From the NCBI GenBank assembly GCA_963751245.1, contig CAVVTR010000002.1:186001-250000 (forward strand): DNA of 64,000 nucleotides, given 5' to 3'. Positions within the stretch are counted from its first letter, which is position 1, and each line of letters begins with the position of its first letter. The DNA is from CAVVTR01 sp963751245. GTDB lineage: Bacteria > Acidobacteriota > Thermoanaerobaculia > Thermoanaerobaculales > Thermoanaerobaculaceae. A program made the translations under genes and the position numbers. This document shows, piece by piece, positions 55,672-64,000 of the stretch. A model generated the notes under the pieces. That model saw only the letters and a list, made by a program, of their open reading frames with translations. It made no database searches and was not told the origin of the DNA.

Positions 55672-56397
55672 TCAGTCCGCGAGGCTCTCGCCCAGGGCGC
55701 GGAGCAGCGCGGCACCGTCCCCCCGCCAGGCGCTCCCGTGCATGCACGCCAGCGTGGTCGGCGCGGCGCCGGCGAGGCGTTCGAGCAGGGGGACCGCCCT
55801 GGTCGTGTGCGAGTAGTAGTCGAGCTGGAGCCGGAAGGCCTCGCTCGGCCCGAGGATGTCGGACTCGGTGAGCGGCGGGAGCTTCGCACCTCCCTGCGTG
55901 AAGAGGTCGCCGCACAGGAGCAGCCTCGTGGTCTCCTCCATCATGAACCCGCACTCCCACGCGTGGGGCATGTGGGGTGTATCGAACCACGTCATCCGGT
56001 GGCGGCCCAGCGACAGGGACTCGCCGTCCTTCATCGCTCTGGGCGGCCGGTCGGCGATGTCCTCGATGGAGACCATCGCCGCCACCGCGCCGCACACGGG
56101 CCGGGCCCCGGGTGCGGCCGCGAGCCATTCGTTGAGCGAGCCGCACTCGTCCGCCTCGACGTGAGACAGCGCCACGTACCGCAAGGAGGCGGCGGGAAGG
56201 ATCGTCTCGACGGCCTCGCGGACCACGGTGAACATCCGGCGGGGCCCGGTGTGGAAGAGCAGAGGCTCGTCGTCGACGACCAGGTACTGGTTGAACGAGA
56301 AGCCGCCGCCGGGGATCTCCACCGGGGTGTTGATACGGTAGATTCCATCGGCGACCTCGTGGACGTTGGTTCCCGAGTTGACGTTCGTGACTCCCAT
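55672..56397 (-). CDS. Metallo-beta-lactamase-fold protein related to ODP/flavodiiron proteins
   Basis: A 241-residue protein. Its metal motif is SHVEADECGS (HxExD, as in flavodiiron proteins, versus HxHxDH of hydrolases), then FDTPHMPHAWECGF, LLLCGDLFTQGG and ACMHGSAWRG. That is the di-iron site pattern of the beta-lactamase domain of flavodiiron and ODP oxygen-sensing proteins, but no flavodoxin domain follows. The position after the Asp (usually His) is Glu. It may bind or reduce O2 or act as a sensor. GGAGGGAGA precedes the ATG. It converges on the GT2-radical SAM gene. Confidence 0.8.
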   Translation of the reverse strand: MGVTNVNSGTNVHEVADGIYRINTPVEIPGGGFSFNQYLVVDDEPLLFHTGPRRMFTVVREAVETILPAASLRYVALSHVEADECGSLNEWLAAAPGARPVCGAVAAMVSIEDIADRPPRAMKDGESLSLGRHRMTWFDTPHMPHAWECGFMMEETTRLLLCGDLFTQGGAKLPPLTESDILGPSEAFRLQLDYYSHTTRAVPLLERLAGAAPTTLACMHGSAWRGDGAALLRALGESLAD

Positions 56398-56584
56398 GGC
56401 GGGTCTCCCTCCGGGCTCGCGGTGCCGGCGACGACACCACGAGCCCGCAACGGACTCGCTCCCCCGGATGACCGCATCGGTGGACGGACCTGTTGAGACG
56501 TTGATCCCAATATGGAGCGCTCCGCTCGACCGGGCAAGACGGAGAGCCGGCCTCAGTGGAGGGCGGTCCCGGAGTCTGCTGCGA

Positions 56585-57070
56585 TCACTGCGACCGGTTG
56601 CCGGCTCCCGCGGGAGCCTCCCGGGTCGTGAGGCGGCGGGCGAGCTCCGTGGCGTGGCCCGTGCGGAAGCTGATCTCGACGCGCCCCGAACGCTCCGGGT
56701 GGAACAGTCCGGCGTCGAAGCCCAGGAGGAGCGTGAAGGGTGCCTGTTCCCGGACGTCGATCCCGGCGAGGCGCGGGTCGTCGAGGGGAACGTTCACGAG
56801 GCGCCGGCCGTAGGCGAACACGAGGAAGCGGGCACGGGTCAGTACCACGGACCCCGTGAACCACTCCCGGCGCCGGCGGAACCGCTTGCCCGGGGCGCGG
56901 AAGTGCCGGTAGGCGATGGACCCTCGGAGGCCCTCGTCCACGAGGACGAGGCCCTCGGCCTCCAGCGCGGGACGCAGACGGCGCGGCACCCGGCCCACGC
57001 GGAACAGCGTGTAGAGGAGGGTCTTTCGCATCGGGCCCGACGGCACGGCCGGAGGTGGGGACGGGCTCAT
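56585..57070 (-). CDS. Small protein with PH-like domain, unknown function
   Basis: A protein of about 161 residues (148 if it starts at 57031). KTLLYTLFRVGRVPRRLRPALEAEGLVLVDEGLRGSIAYRHF is followed by SVVLTRARFLVFAYGRRLVNVPLDDPRLAGIDV and a last segment FDAGLFHPERSGRVEISFRTGHATELARRL. The strand pattern ending in one helix resembles bacterial PH-like/GRAM domains, but I do not recognise a named family. No strong ribosome-binding site precedes either start. It is upstream of the ODP-like gene on the same strand, 187 bases away. Confidence 0.6.
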   Translation of the reverse strand: MSPSPPPAVPSGPMRKTLLYTLFRVGRVPRRLRPALEAEGLVLVDEGLRGSIAYRHFRAPGKRFRRRREWFTGSVVLTRARFLVFAYGRRLVNVPLDDPRLAGIDVREQAPFTLLLGFDAGLFHPERSGRVEISFRTGHATELARRLTTREAPAGAGNRSQ

Positions 57071-57362
57071 CGAGGCCGTCCGCCCGCCACCGCGGGGAGC
57101 GGAGCTCCACGAGGCGGGGCGGGCGCCGGACCCTCCGAGCGGAGGCCCTCGATCCACTGTCCCGTTACACCGTTGTCTCGACCCAGCATGTCTGGCCTCC
57201 CTGGACGGCAGTCTAGCGGCGCGCCTCGCTGCACGTGGCGGCGGCACGGGCGGGGCTCGCTCTCCCCGACCGGCCCGGCACGCTGGAGGAGCTGGAGCGG
57301 AGCCGGCAGGGGGACCGCGGGGATACCCCTCCGCCGCCACTCCGTGCCACCATGGCCGGATC
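57071..57362. other. Spacer between divergent genes
   Basis: 292 bases between the PH-like gene and the MFS gene. Open frames here are GC-driven extensions of the neighbours. I see no convincing promoter, RNA or repeat. Confidence 0.4.
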
Positions 57363-58577
57363 ATGCTGCGGGTCGCGCGTCGGGTGGCGGTGGCGTACCG
57401 GGTGGCGTACGCGGGTCTGCCCCGGGACGCGTGGCTCCTCGCGTCGGCCGCCCTGGTCAATCGGAGCGGGACAATGGTCCTGCCCTTCCTCGCCCTCTAC
57501 CTGACGCGGGAGCTCCACTTCCCCACGGTGACGGCGGGCCAGATCCTCAGCCTCTACGGCGTCGGCTCCATGGCGGGGTCGCTGCTCGGCGGATGGCTCA
57601 CCGACCGCGTGGGTGCCGTCCGCGTCCAGATCGCCTCGCTGCTGGGGGCGGGTGTCGGGTTCATCGCCCTCTCCCAGCTCCACACCGCCGGCGCCATCGG
57701 GGTCGCCGTCCTGCTCACCGCCACCGTCGGCGACGCCTTCAGACCGGCGCTGTTCGCGGCGGTGGCCGTCAAGACGCCAACCGCTCTTCTCCCGCGGGCC
57801 TTTGCGCTGATCCGCATGGCGGCGAACCTGGGCATGGCGATCGGTCCCGCCCTCGGTGGCGTGCTCGCCACCCACCGCTACCTCTGGCTGTTCCTGGGCG
57901 ACGCCGGGACCTGCTGGGCGGCCGCCGTGGTCCTCGCCGTAACGCTCCTGGGGCGTGAGCGGGCGGTGCGGGGGCGGGAGCCGACACCGGGAGGAGGACG
58001 CCGGCCCTCGCCGTGGCGGGACGGCCCGTTCCTGGCGTTTCTCGCGCTCATGGCCGTCCTCGGCACGGTCTTCTTCCAGCTCTTCACCACCTTTCCCCTC
58101 TACCTGCGAAGCGTGTACGGGCTCCGCGAGGCCGCCATCGGAGGGTTGCTGGCGCTCAACGCCGTTGCCATCGTGACCTTCGAGATGCTGCTTCTCAAGC
58201 GCGTGGAGCGCTTCGACCCGCTCCGGGTAGCCGGGGTAGGTGCGGGACTCGTGTGCGCCGGCTTTGCGGTTCTTCCCCTGGGCACGGGAGTCGCGTTCGC
58301 CCTCCTCAGCACCGCCCTCTGGACGGCGGGAGAGATGCTCGCGATGCCGGTCTCCAACGCCCACGTCGGCGGCCACGCCCCGGCCGCCAGCCGGGGCAGC
58401 TACATGGGTGCGTACACCCTGGCCTTCTCTCTCGCCGCCGTCCTCGCCCCCACCATCGGGACCTTCGTGTATGCGCGTCTCGGGCCGGGAACCCTCTGGA
58501 CGGCCGTGGGTGCCACCGGCCTCCTGCTCCTGGCCGGCTTCAACGGCCTGGCGTCGCGCCGGCGCTCCCATCCGTGA
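57363..58577 (+). CDS. Major facilitator superfamily transporter
   Basis: A 404-residue protein with about twelve membrane segments in two six-helix halves separated by a basic loop (RERAVRGREPTPGGGRRPSPWR). The MFS motif A after helix 2 is GSLLGGWLTDRVGAVRV. ALIRMAANLGMAIGPALGG is a motif C-like antiporter helix 5, suggesting drug/H+ antiport of the MdtG/YdhL type. ATG 57363 has no clear Shine-Dalgarno. The substrate is unknown. Confidence 0.88.
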   Translation: MLRVARRVAVAYRVAYAGLPRDAWLLASAALVNRSGTMVLPFLALYLTRELHFPTVTAGQILSLYGVGSMAGSLLGGWLTDRVGAVRVQIASLLGAGVGFIALSQLHTAGAIGVAVLLTATVGDAFRPALFAAVAVKTPTALLPRAFALIRMAANLGMAIGPALGGVLATHRYLWLFLGDAGTCWAAAVVLAVTLLGRERAVRGREPTPGGGRRPSPWRDGPFLAFLALMAVLGTVFFQLFTTFPLYLRSVYGLREAAIGGLLALNAVAIVTFEMLLLKRVERFDPLRVAGVGAGLVCAGFAVLPLGTGVAFALLSTALWTAGEMLAMPVSNAHVGGHAPAASRGSYMGAYTLAFSLAAVLAPTIGTFVYARLGPGTLWTAVGATGLLLLAGFNGLASRRRSHP

Positions 58578-58707
58578 CAGGGGGCGGCGGGGGTTCCAGG
58601 GGCCCGGTGATCGGCCGCGCGCCGCGAGGAGCGCGGCCTGGATCCACGCAGCGTCCACGGAATCGACGAACTTTTCGGCCATGATGTAAGATATTTGTAA
58701 CAATGAT

Positions 58708-58720
58708 CTTGTACTACAAG
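58708..58720. promoter_or_regulatory. Palindromic site before the kinase gene
   Basis: CTTGTA-C-TACAAG, a perfect inverted repeat in an unusually AT-rich stretch (about 58680-58720), 43 bases before the kinase ATG. Candidate operator; no known regulator assigned. Confidence 0.4.
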
Positions 58721-58762
58721 AGGCGACATGCGCTCTCCGCGATGGAGTGGTAGATTGAATAG

Positions 58763-61147
58763 ATGATCGGCCGGACGATCGGACACTACCGGATCCTCGC
58801 GAGCCTCGGCGGAGGGGGGATGGGTGTGGTCTACGAGGCCGAGGACACCAAGCTGGGGCGGCACGTCGCCCTGAAGGTCCTGCCGGACGAGATGGGCAAC
58901 GACCCCCAGATCCTCGAGCGCTTCAAGCGGGAGGCGCGGGCCGCCTCGGCGCTCAACAACCCCCACATCTGCACGATCCACGACATCGGTGAGGACGCCG
59001 GCAAGCCGTTCATCGTCATGGAGCTGATGCGGGGCCGGACGCTGAAGGCCGAGATCGCGGGGGCGCGGCTCCCCATCGAGACGGTGGTCAGGCTGGCGGT
59101 GCAGATCGCCGACGGACTGGAGGCCGCCCACGGCGCCGGGATGGTGCACCGGGACGTCAAGCCGGCGAACATCTTCGTCACCGATCACGGGGAGGCGAAG
59201 CTGTTGGACTTCGGCCTCGCCAAGCTCGCCGAGGCGAGCGGCGAGGGAGGGGGTGGCGACCCGCTGCGGGACGTCACCATCGCGCAGTCGCGGCAGATCA
59301 CCATCCCCGGGCTGGCCATGGGGACCCTCGACTACATGTCCCCCGAGCAGGCCTGGGGCAAGGAGGTGGACGCCCGGGGCGACATCTTCTCCTTCGGCAC
59401 GGTCCTCTACGAGATGGCGACCGGGACGGTCCCCTTCCCGGGTGACAGCGCGGTCGGGACCATCGACGCCATCCTCCACGGGCTGCCCGTGCCGGCGGTC
59501 GAGCTGAACCCGGAGGTCCCGCCGGGCCTGCAGAGGATCATCGCCAAGTCCATGGAGAAGGACCCCGAACTGCGCTACCAGAGCGCGACGGAGATCAAGG
59601 CGGACCTGCGCCGGTTGCTGCGCGATTCGTCGCCAGCGGCGGGAGCCGCGGCCGCGGCCGCTCCGCGGCGCCGCGGGGTGTGGCTCGCGGCGGGGCTCGC
59701 CGGCGCCGCGCTGGCGGTGGCGGGTGGGTTCTGGATGGGCCACGAGGTGCGAGGCGCCCGCGCGGAGAGAGCGGGGCAGCGTGCGTCCCAGCCGCCGTCC
59801 ATCGCGGTCCTGCCCTTCGTGGACATGAGCGCGGGCCACGACGAGCAGTACTTCGCCGACGGCCTGGCCGAGGAGCTCCTCGACACCCTCGCCCAGGTTC
59901 CACAGCTGCGCGTCGCGGCGCGGAGCTCGTCGTTCCAGTTCAAGGGAAAGGGCCAGGACCTCCGGGCCATCGGAGAGGAGCTCCACGTGGCCACCGTCCT
60001 GGAGGGCAGCGTCCGCAAGGATGGGCGCCACGTGCGGATCTCGGCCCAGCTCGTCGACGTCGCGAACGGCTTCGACCTCTGGTCGGAGAGCTACGACCGC
60101 GAGCTCGACGACATCTTCGCGGTGCAGGACGAGATCGCCCAATCGGTCTCGGCGGCTCTGAAGGTCAAGCTGCTGGGCAAGGGCCGGCCGCCGGAGGCGG
60201 GGCGCGAGGGCAACGCCGAGGCGTACAACCTGTATCTGCAGGGGAGGTACTTCTCCACCCGGCGCGACCGGAACGACCTCGAGCAGGCGGTGGCCTACTT
60301 CGAGAAGGCTGTGAAGCTCGATCCCGGCTACGCCCTCGCCTGGGTGGGACTGGCCGACGCTCACAGCAACCAGGCGAACATGGGATACATCCCGGCCGAC
60401 GTGGGGTTCGCCACGGCGCGCCAGGAGGCCGAGAAGGCGCTCCGCATCGCACCGGACCTGGCGGAGGCGTACGCGGCCCTCGGGTGGATCCGGGCGTCCT
60501 ACGACCTCGACTGGGCGGGGGCGGACGCCGCCTACAAGAAGGCGCTCTCCCTCGAGCCCCGCAACGCCACGGTGGTCCGGCGGGCGGCCACGCTGGCAGG
60601 CGCCATGGGGCGGTTCGACGAGGCCGTCGAGCTGGATCACCGGGCGATCGGGCTCGACCCCCTGAGCGTGACGAGCGAGAACAACCTGGGGCTTCACGAG
60701 CTCTACGCCGGCCGCCTCGACGAGGCCGAGAAGGCGTTCCACCGGGCGCTGGACCTCAGCCCCGACTTCCCGTCGGCACACATGTTCCTCGGGCGGATCT
60801 GGCTCGGACGGTCGAAGCCCGCGTCCGCGCTGAGGGAGATGGAGGCCGAGAAGGACCCCTTCTGGCACCTCTACGGTCTCGCCCTCGTCTACCACGCCCT
60901 GGGGCGGACGGCGGACGCCGACCGGGCGCTCGACCGGTTCATCGGGCAGGACGGCAGGGACGGCGCTTTCCAGATCGCCGAGATCTACGCCTACAGGGGG
61001 GAAACGGACAAGGCGTTCGAGTGGCTCGACCGGGCCTTCGCGCAGCGGGACGGCGGTCTCGGGGAGCTGGTGGGCGACCCGCTGCTGGTCCGCCTCAAGG
61101 ACGATCCCCGCTACCCGGCGCTGCTGAAGCGGATCGGCCTTCCATAG
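58763..61147 (+). CDS. Ser/Thr protein kinase with TolB-like and TPR domains
   Basis: A 794-residue membrane receptor-like kinase. Residues 10-280 are a Hanks-type kinase with GGGGMGVVYEA, ATP-binding Lys38, the catalytic loop HRDVKPANIF (Asp131), DFG at 149-151 and MGTLDYMSPEQ. A transmembrane helix follows at ~306-328 (VWLAAGLAGAALAVAGGFWMG). Residues ~345-475 are a TolB/FlgO-like domain (SIAVLPFVDMS, YFADGLAEELLDTLA, VLEGSVRKDGRHVRISAQLVD), then TPRs to ~780. Common in Acidobacteriota. TAGATT lies 6 bases before the ATG and there is no Shine-Dalgarno, so it may be leaderless. It converges on the aspartic protease gene. Confidence 0.93.
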   Translation: MIGRTIGHYRILASLGGGGMGVVYEAEDTKLGRHVALKVLPDEMGNDPQILERFKREARAASALNNPHICTIHDIGEDAGKPFIVMELMRGRTLKAEIAGARLPIETVVRLAVQIADGLEAAHGAGMVHRDVKPANIFVTDHGEAKLLDFGLAKLAEASGEGGGGDPLRDVTIAQSRQITIPGLAMGTLDYMSPEQAWGKEVDARGDIFSFGTVLYEMATGTVPFPGDSAVGTIDAILHGLPVPAVELNPEVPPGLQRIIAKSMEKDPELRYQSATEIKADLRRLLRDSSPAAGAAAAAAPRRRGVWLAAGLAGAALAVAGGFWMGHEVRGARAERAGQRASQPPSIAVLPFVDMSAGHDEQYFADGLAEELLDTLAQVPQLRVAARSSSFQFKGKGQDLRAIGEELHVATVLEGSVRKDGRHVRISAQLVDVANGFDLWSESYDRELDDIFAVQDEIAQSVSAALKVKLLGKGRPPEAGREGNAEAYNLYLQGRYFSTRRDRNDLEQAVAYFEKAVKLDPGYALAWVGLADAHSNQANMGYIPADVGFATARQEAEKALRIAPDLAEAYAALGWIRASYDLDWAGADAAYKKALSLEPRNATVVRRAATLAGAMGRFDEAVELDHRAIGLDPLSVTSENNLGLHELYAGRLDEAEKAFHRALDLSPDFPSAHMFLGRIWLGRSKPASALREMEAEKDPFWHLYGLALVYHALGRTADADRALDRFIGQDGRDGAFQIAEIYAYRGETDKAFEWLDRAFAQRDGGLGELVGDPLLVRLKDDPRYPALLKRIGLP

Positions 61148-61162
61148 AGGGGATCGAGGATC

Positions 61163-62404
61163 TCAGGGCAGCCGCACCACCTGGGCCTGGACGGTGAGGC
61201 GCTTCCCTTCGTGTTCGACGACGAGGGTGCGGGACGCTCCCGGCCGGCCGCGAAGCGCCTGGATCACGTCGCCCATGTGGGCTCCGTCGGCGTCGAGGCC
61301 GTCGACGCGCCGCAGGCGGTCGCCGGAGAGGACGCCGGCCACCACCGGCTCGCCGTTCCTCCTAACCAGCCCCGACACGATGAAGCCGCCGGCCGACAAC
61401 GGCCGCAGGGTCAACCCGACGATATCGAGGTCTCCCGCCGGCGGCGGCGGTCCGGGCAGCCAGGTCGTCATCCCCCGTGGAGAGTCGATCTCGAGGCGGT
61501 AGCCCCGCAGGACGTTGGCGCCGATGAAGCCGGCCACGGACCCGGCCGTCTTCTGCGAGTACCAGTCGAACATCCCCGGCCGCTGCCCGAGGACGGTGAC
61601 GTCGCGGGCGCGCAGCGGCCCCAGCCCCAGCTCCGGCAGGCGGACGAGCACACCCTCGGCCTCGGAGGGGAAGCCGAAGAAGTTGGCCGAGCCGGCGGCG
61701 CCGGTGGCCCGCGGCCAGTCGGGGTGCCGGGCCAGCCAACTCTCCACCACGGTCCGGGACACCCAGGTCCCGGCGGAGCCCGTATCGACGCCGAGCTGGA
61801 TCGGCTCGCCGTCGGCTTCGGCCTCGATCTGGATCAGTCCCGTCCTCCCGTTGACGCGGCAGGGGATCGCCGTTCCCTCCGGGCGCGGTGCGTCCGGGGC
61901 GGGGAGGGCGATCGTGAGCCCGGGATAGTCGAACACCACCCGCCGTCCCCGGAACACGGCGGCCGGGAGCGTGGCCTCCGCGTGGATGGCGGGCCACACG
62001 ACGCTGTCCCCCTGGACGATGGTCGCGATGCCCGTGAGGTCGAGGCTGGCTCCGGCGAGGTGGAGGCCCCGGGGCGGGGGCGCAGTGACCGTGGTCCGCC
62101 CGTCGCTGCCGGTTTCCGTCGTGAGCTTCAGCCCCAGGTCCTCGGCCAGCGGGCCGGTGAGGGTGAGGAACTGGGTCCCGGTGTCCACCCAGGCGGTGGC
62201 CGCGCGGAGGCTCCCGTCGGCCCGCACGAACTCCACGTCCACCATCATCCGGTTGTGATCCAGGACGAACGGCGCCGCGGCGGCGGTAGGCACGGTGGTG
62301 TCCGCCTCGGCCGCGGCCCGCTCCTGCTGCTGCGGACGACAGCCCGGGGCCAGGCACAGCAGGGCGGCGGCGGCCAGCGCGGCCGAGGCAAGGATCCGTT
62401 GCAC
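61163..62404 (-). CDS. Secreted aspartic protease-like protein with two DTG motifs
   Basis: A 413-residue exported protein with a signal sequence and possible lipobox (LCLAPGC, Cys22). Two retropepsin-type active-site motifs occur in one chain: AWVDTGTQFLTL (Asp74) and LGVDTGSAGTWVS (Asp207). A hydrophobic Gly motif (SVAGFIGANVLRGYRLEID) follows. The C-terminal ~90 residues (LSAGGFIVSGLVRRNGEP, VLSGDRLRRVDGLDADG, IQALRGRPGASRTLVVEHEGK) are a PDZ-like domain. It is probably a periplasmic or lipid-anchored peptidase; whether the two motifs form one catalytic pair is not known. Confidence 0.8.
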   Translation of the reverse strand: MQRILASAALAAAALLCLAPGCRPQQQERAAAEADTTVPTAAAAPFVLDHNRMMVDVEFVRADGSLRAATAWVDTGTQFLTLTGPLAEDLGLKLTTETGSDGRTTVTAPPPRGLHLAGASLDLTGIATIVQGDSVVWPAIHAEATLPAAVFRGRRVVFDYPGLTIALPAPDAPRPEGTAIPCRVNGRTGLIQIEAEADGEPIQLGVDTGSAGTWVSRTVVESWLARHPDWPRATGAAGSANFFGFPSEAEGVLVRLPELGLGPLRARDVTVLGQRPGMFDWYSQKTAGSVAGFIGANVLRGYRLEIDSPRGMTTWLPGPPPPAGDLDIVGLTLRPLSAGGFIVSGLVRRNGEPVVAGVLSGDRLRRVDGLDADGAHMGDVIQALRGRPGASRTLVVEHEGKRLTVQAQVVRLP

Positions 62405-62489
62405 GGGGGCCTCCTGAGTGATCGTACGCTCCTCCGGGCGCCGGGGTTGCCTCCCCGGCGGGGACCCCCGGTTCCCGCCAGGACCGGCG

Positions 62490-63908
62490 TCAGTCGCCGG
62501 CTTCGATCTCCGCGGAGATCTCCTCGAGGGCGGCTTCCACGTCGGCGAGGTGGGAGCGGAAGGAGAGGATGCACAGCCGCAGGAACGTCCGGCCGCCGAG
62601 CCTCGTGGAGCTCAGGTGGACCCGCCCGCGGTGGAGGATGCGGCCGAGCAGCCGCTCGGTGGGCCCGTCGCCCTCGCCGCGCACCCGGAACGACACGATG
62701 GACAGCTGCGGCGCAGGCCCCGTCTCCAGCGCCTCGAACGCGGACAGGCGCTCGTGGGCGATGCGGGCGAGGAGGAGCTTCTCCGCCAGCGCGGCGCGGA
62801 AGCGCTCCACGCCGTTGACCTTGAGCGCCATCCACAGCCGCAGCGCCCGGAAGTGGCGGGTGAGCTCGGGGGAATAGTCCGCCGGCGACGAGTGCTCGCG
62901 GTCGACCACGTCCTCCAGGTAGTCGCCGCCGAAGGAGAAGGCGGCCTTGAGACGGGCGCCGTCCCGCACCAGCACGGCGCCGCACCCGTAGGGGAGGAAG
63001 AGCCCCTTGTGTGGGTCGAGGACCACCGAGTCCGCCTCCTCGAGACCGGCGAGGGCCCGGCGGCCTTCGTCGGTGAGGGCGAAGAAGCCACCGTAGGCGC
63101 CGTCGACGTGGAACCACAGCCCGTGCTCGCGGCAGACGGCCGCGATGGCCGGCAGGGGGTCGACGGCGCCGGTGTTGACGGTCCCGGCCGAGGCGAACAC
63201 CGCCCAGGGGCGCAGGCCCCGCTCGCGGTCGGCGGCCACCAGGGAGGTGAGGTGGCCGGCGTCCATGCGCAGGGCGCCGTCCACGCGCACCGTGCGCACC
63301 GGCACGTGGGCGACGCCGGCCGTGCGCAGCGCCTTGAGCGTCGCGTGGTGGATCTCCCCGGTCATGTAGAACACGCCGCGCGCCCACTCCTCGTGGGGGC
63401 GGGACTCGCGCACCGCCACCACCGCCGCCAGGGCCGCCAGCGTCCCGCCGCTGAGCAGCGTGCCCCAGGCCCCCTCGGGGAAGCCGACGAGGGCGCGGAG
63501 CCACTCCACGCAGAGGTTCTCGATCTCGGCGGCGCCGGGGCCGGCCAGGTAGACCCCGGAGTAGCGGTTGGTGAGGGCGGCCAGGAAGTCGCCGGCGGCC
63601 GCCGCGGGCACCGCGCCGCCGGGCACGTAGCCGAAGAAGCGGCCGGAGACGGGGTGGATCCCCGCGCCCAGCGCCGCCGCCTCGTACTCGGCCAGCACCG
63701 CCTCGAACGGCGACGGCCCGGCGGGCAGCGCCCGCTCCAGGGGCACGGGCCCCTCGGGCTCCCGGTACGCCGGCGCCTCGTCCAGCCCGGCGAGGAAGCG
63801 CGCCGCGAACGCTGTCAGTCGTTCCATCCACCGCACCATCTCTTCCGGCGCCGCGTCCAGCAACCGTGCCCGGGCCTCGAGATCCGCCAGCGAAGGCTCA
63901 CCTGTCAT
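62490..63908 (-). CDS. Pyridoxal phosphate-dependent group II decarboxylase
   Basis: A 472-residue fold-type I PLP enzyme of the aromatic-amino-acid/glutamate decarboxylase group. HPVSGRFFGYVPGGAVPAAAAGDFLAAL and GTLLSGGTLAALAAVVAVRE bind PLP phosphate; ASAGTVNTGAVDPLPAIAAVC and WFHVDGAYGGFFAL carry the PLP-ring Asp; the Schiff-base lysine is Lys301 in LDPHKGLFLPYG. The C-terminal RTFLRLCILSFRSHLADVEAALEEI is also typical. It may make an amine (for example tyramine or tryptamine) or beta-alanine; substrate cannot be read. The first 92 bases upstream to the window end show no gene. Confidence 0.92.
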   Translation of the reverse strand: MTGEPSLADLEARARLLDAAPEEMVRWMERLTAFAARFLAGLDEAPAYREPEGPVPLERALPAGPSPFEAVLAEYEAAALGAGIHPVSGRFFGYVPGGAVPAAAAGDFLAALTNRYSGVYLAGPGAAEIENLCVEWLRALVGFPEGAWGTLLSGGTLAALAAVVAVRESRPHEEWARGVFYMTGEIHHATLKALRTAGVAHVPVRTVRVDGALRMDAGHLTSLVAADRERGLRPWAVFASAGTVNTGAVDPLPAIAAVCREHGLWFHVDGAYGGFFALTDEGRRALAGLEEADSVVLDPHKGLFLPYGCGAVLVRDGARLKAAFSFGGDYLEDVVDREHSSPADYSPELTRHFRALRLWMALKVNGVERFRAALAEKLLLARIAHERLSAFEALETGPAPQLSIVSFRVRGEGDGPTERLLGRILHRGRVHLSSTRLGGRTFLRLCILSFRSHLADVEAALEEISAEIEAGD

Positions 63909-64000
63909 GACCGGAGATCGTAGCAGCCGCCGCGACCGGAGCCGGCATCGGCCGCGTCCACGATGGGAAGGGCCGGTGTGTCCGAGGCGGGTCAGGTGAC

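Noticed and set aside
58400..60895. 831-residue minus-strand open frame
   Set aside because: Antisense to the kinase, whose catalytic motifs are intact.

Overview
This is a very GC-rich (about 70% by eye) bacterial chromosome segment with densely packed, often translationally coupled genes (many ATGA/GTGA overlaps). The gene content points to a Gram-negative heterotroph: secretin/type II secretion genes, dTDP-rhamnose synthesis, CsgG-like export and D-Ala-D-Ala ligase, plus 2-oxoacid:ferredoxin oxidoreductase. The large Hanks-type kinase fused to a TolB-like/TPR sensor and the general gene style resemble Acidobacteriota (Holophagae/Thermoanaerobaculia-like). The phylum is inferred and should be settled with the complete 16S gene present here.

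Layout. 1-5.7 kb: end of ribBA, a hotdog thioesterase, a large membrane glycosyltransferase, a DUF1343/NamZ-like protein and a HAD phosphatase. 5.7-11.3 kb: a small zinc-ribbon protein, ddl, the malic enzyme-phosphotransacetylase MaeB with a consensus promoter, and a secreted CsgG-like protein plus a small secreted protein. 11.3-15.2 kb: a pterin dehydratase and folE on the minus strand, diverging from rmlA-rmlB-rmlD. 15.3-22.9 kb: a ten-gene operon with a P-loop ATPase, a four-subunit VorB/KorA-type 2-oxoacid:ferredoxin oxidoreductase, a three-subunit NuoEFG/HydABC-like NADH module without hydrogenase or molybdopterin domain, a four-cluster ferredoxin and a rubrerythrin-like protein. Its promoter carries two inverted repeats. 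This is the strongest candidate for an unusual system.

23.0-34.6 kb: an ECF sigma factor and its zinc-finger anti-sigma are coupled to a hybrid type II secretion/type IV pilus operon (secretin-N protein, GspF, GspE, PilM, PilN, PilO, PilP-like, TPR-secretin-cohesin lipoprotein, three pseudopilins). gspE carries a one-base frameshift just before its tetracysteine motif. 34.6-43.4 kb: M16 peptidase, dUTPase, a YycJ-like metallo-beta-lactamase fold protein, then purS-Q-L-F-M-N. pilT converges on purN, and a TVP38-type membrane protein follows.

45.5-52.4 kb: a complete rrn operon (twin consensus promoters, boxA-like sites, 16S, tRNA-Ile(GAU), tRNA-Ala(UGC), 23S, 5S). It is followed directly by six tandem copies of a 211-bp unit, each bearing a strong intrinsic terminator. 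52.7-64 kb: a cation diffusion facilitator, a glycosyltransferase 2-radical SAM fusion, an ODP-like metallo-beta-lactamase protein, a small unknown protein, an MFS transporter, a kinase-TolB-TPR protein, a two-DTG aspartic protease lipoprotein and a PLP-dependent decarboxylase.

Several genes (DUF1343, M16, purM, the kinase) have a TAnnnT box 6-9 bases before ATG and no Shine-Dalgarno, suggesting leaderless mRNAs. All functional calls rest on motif recognition by eye; no database search was run.
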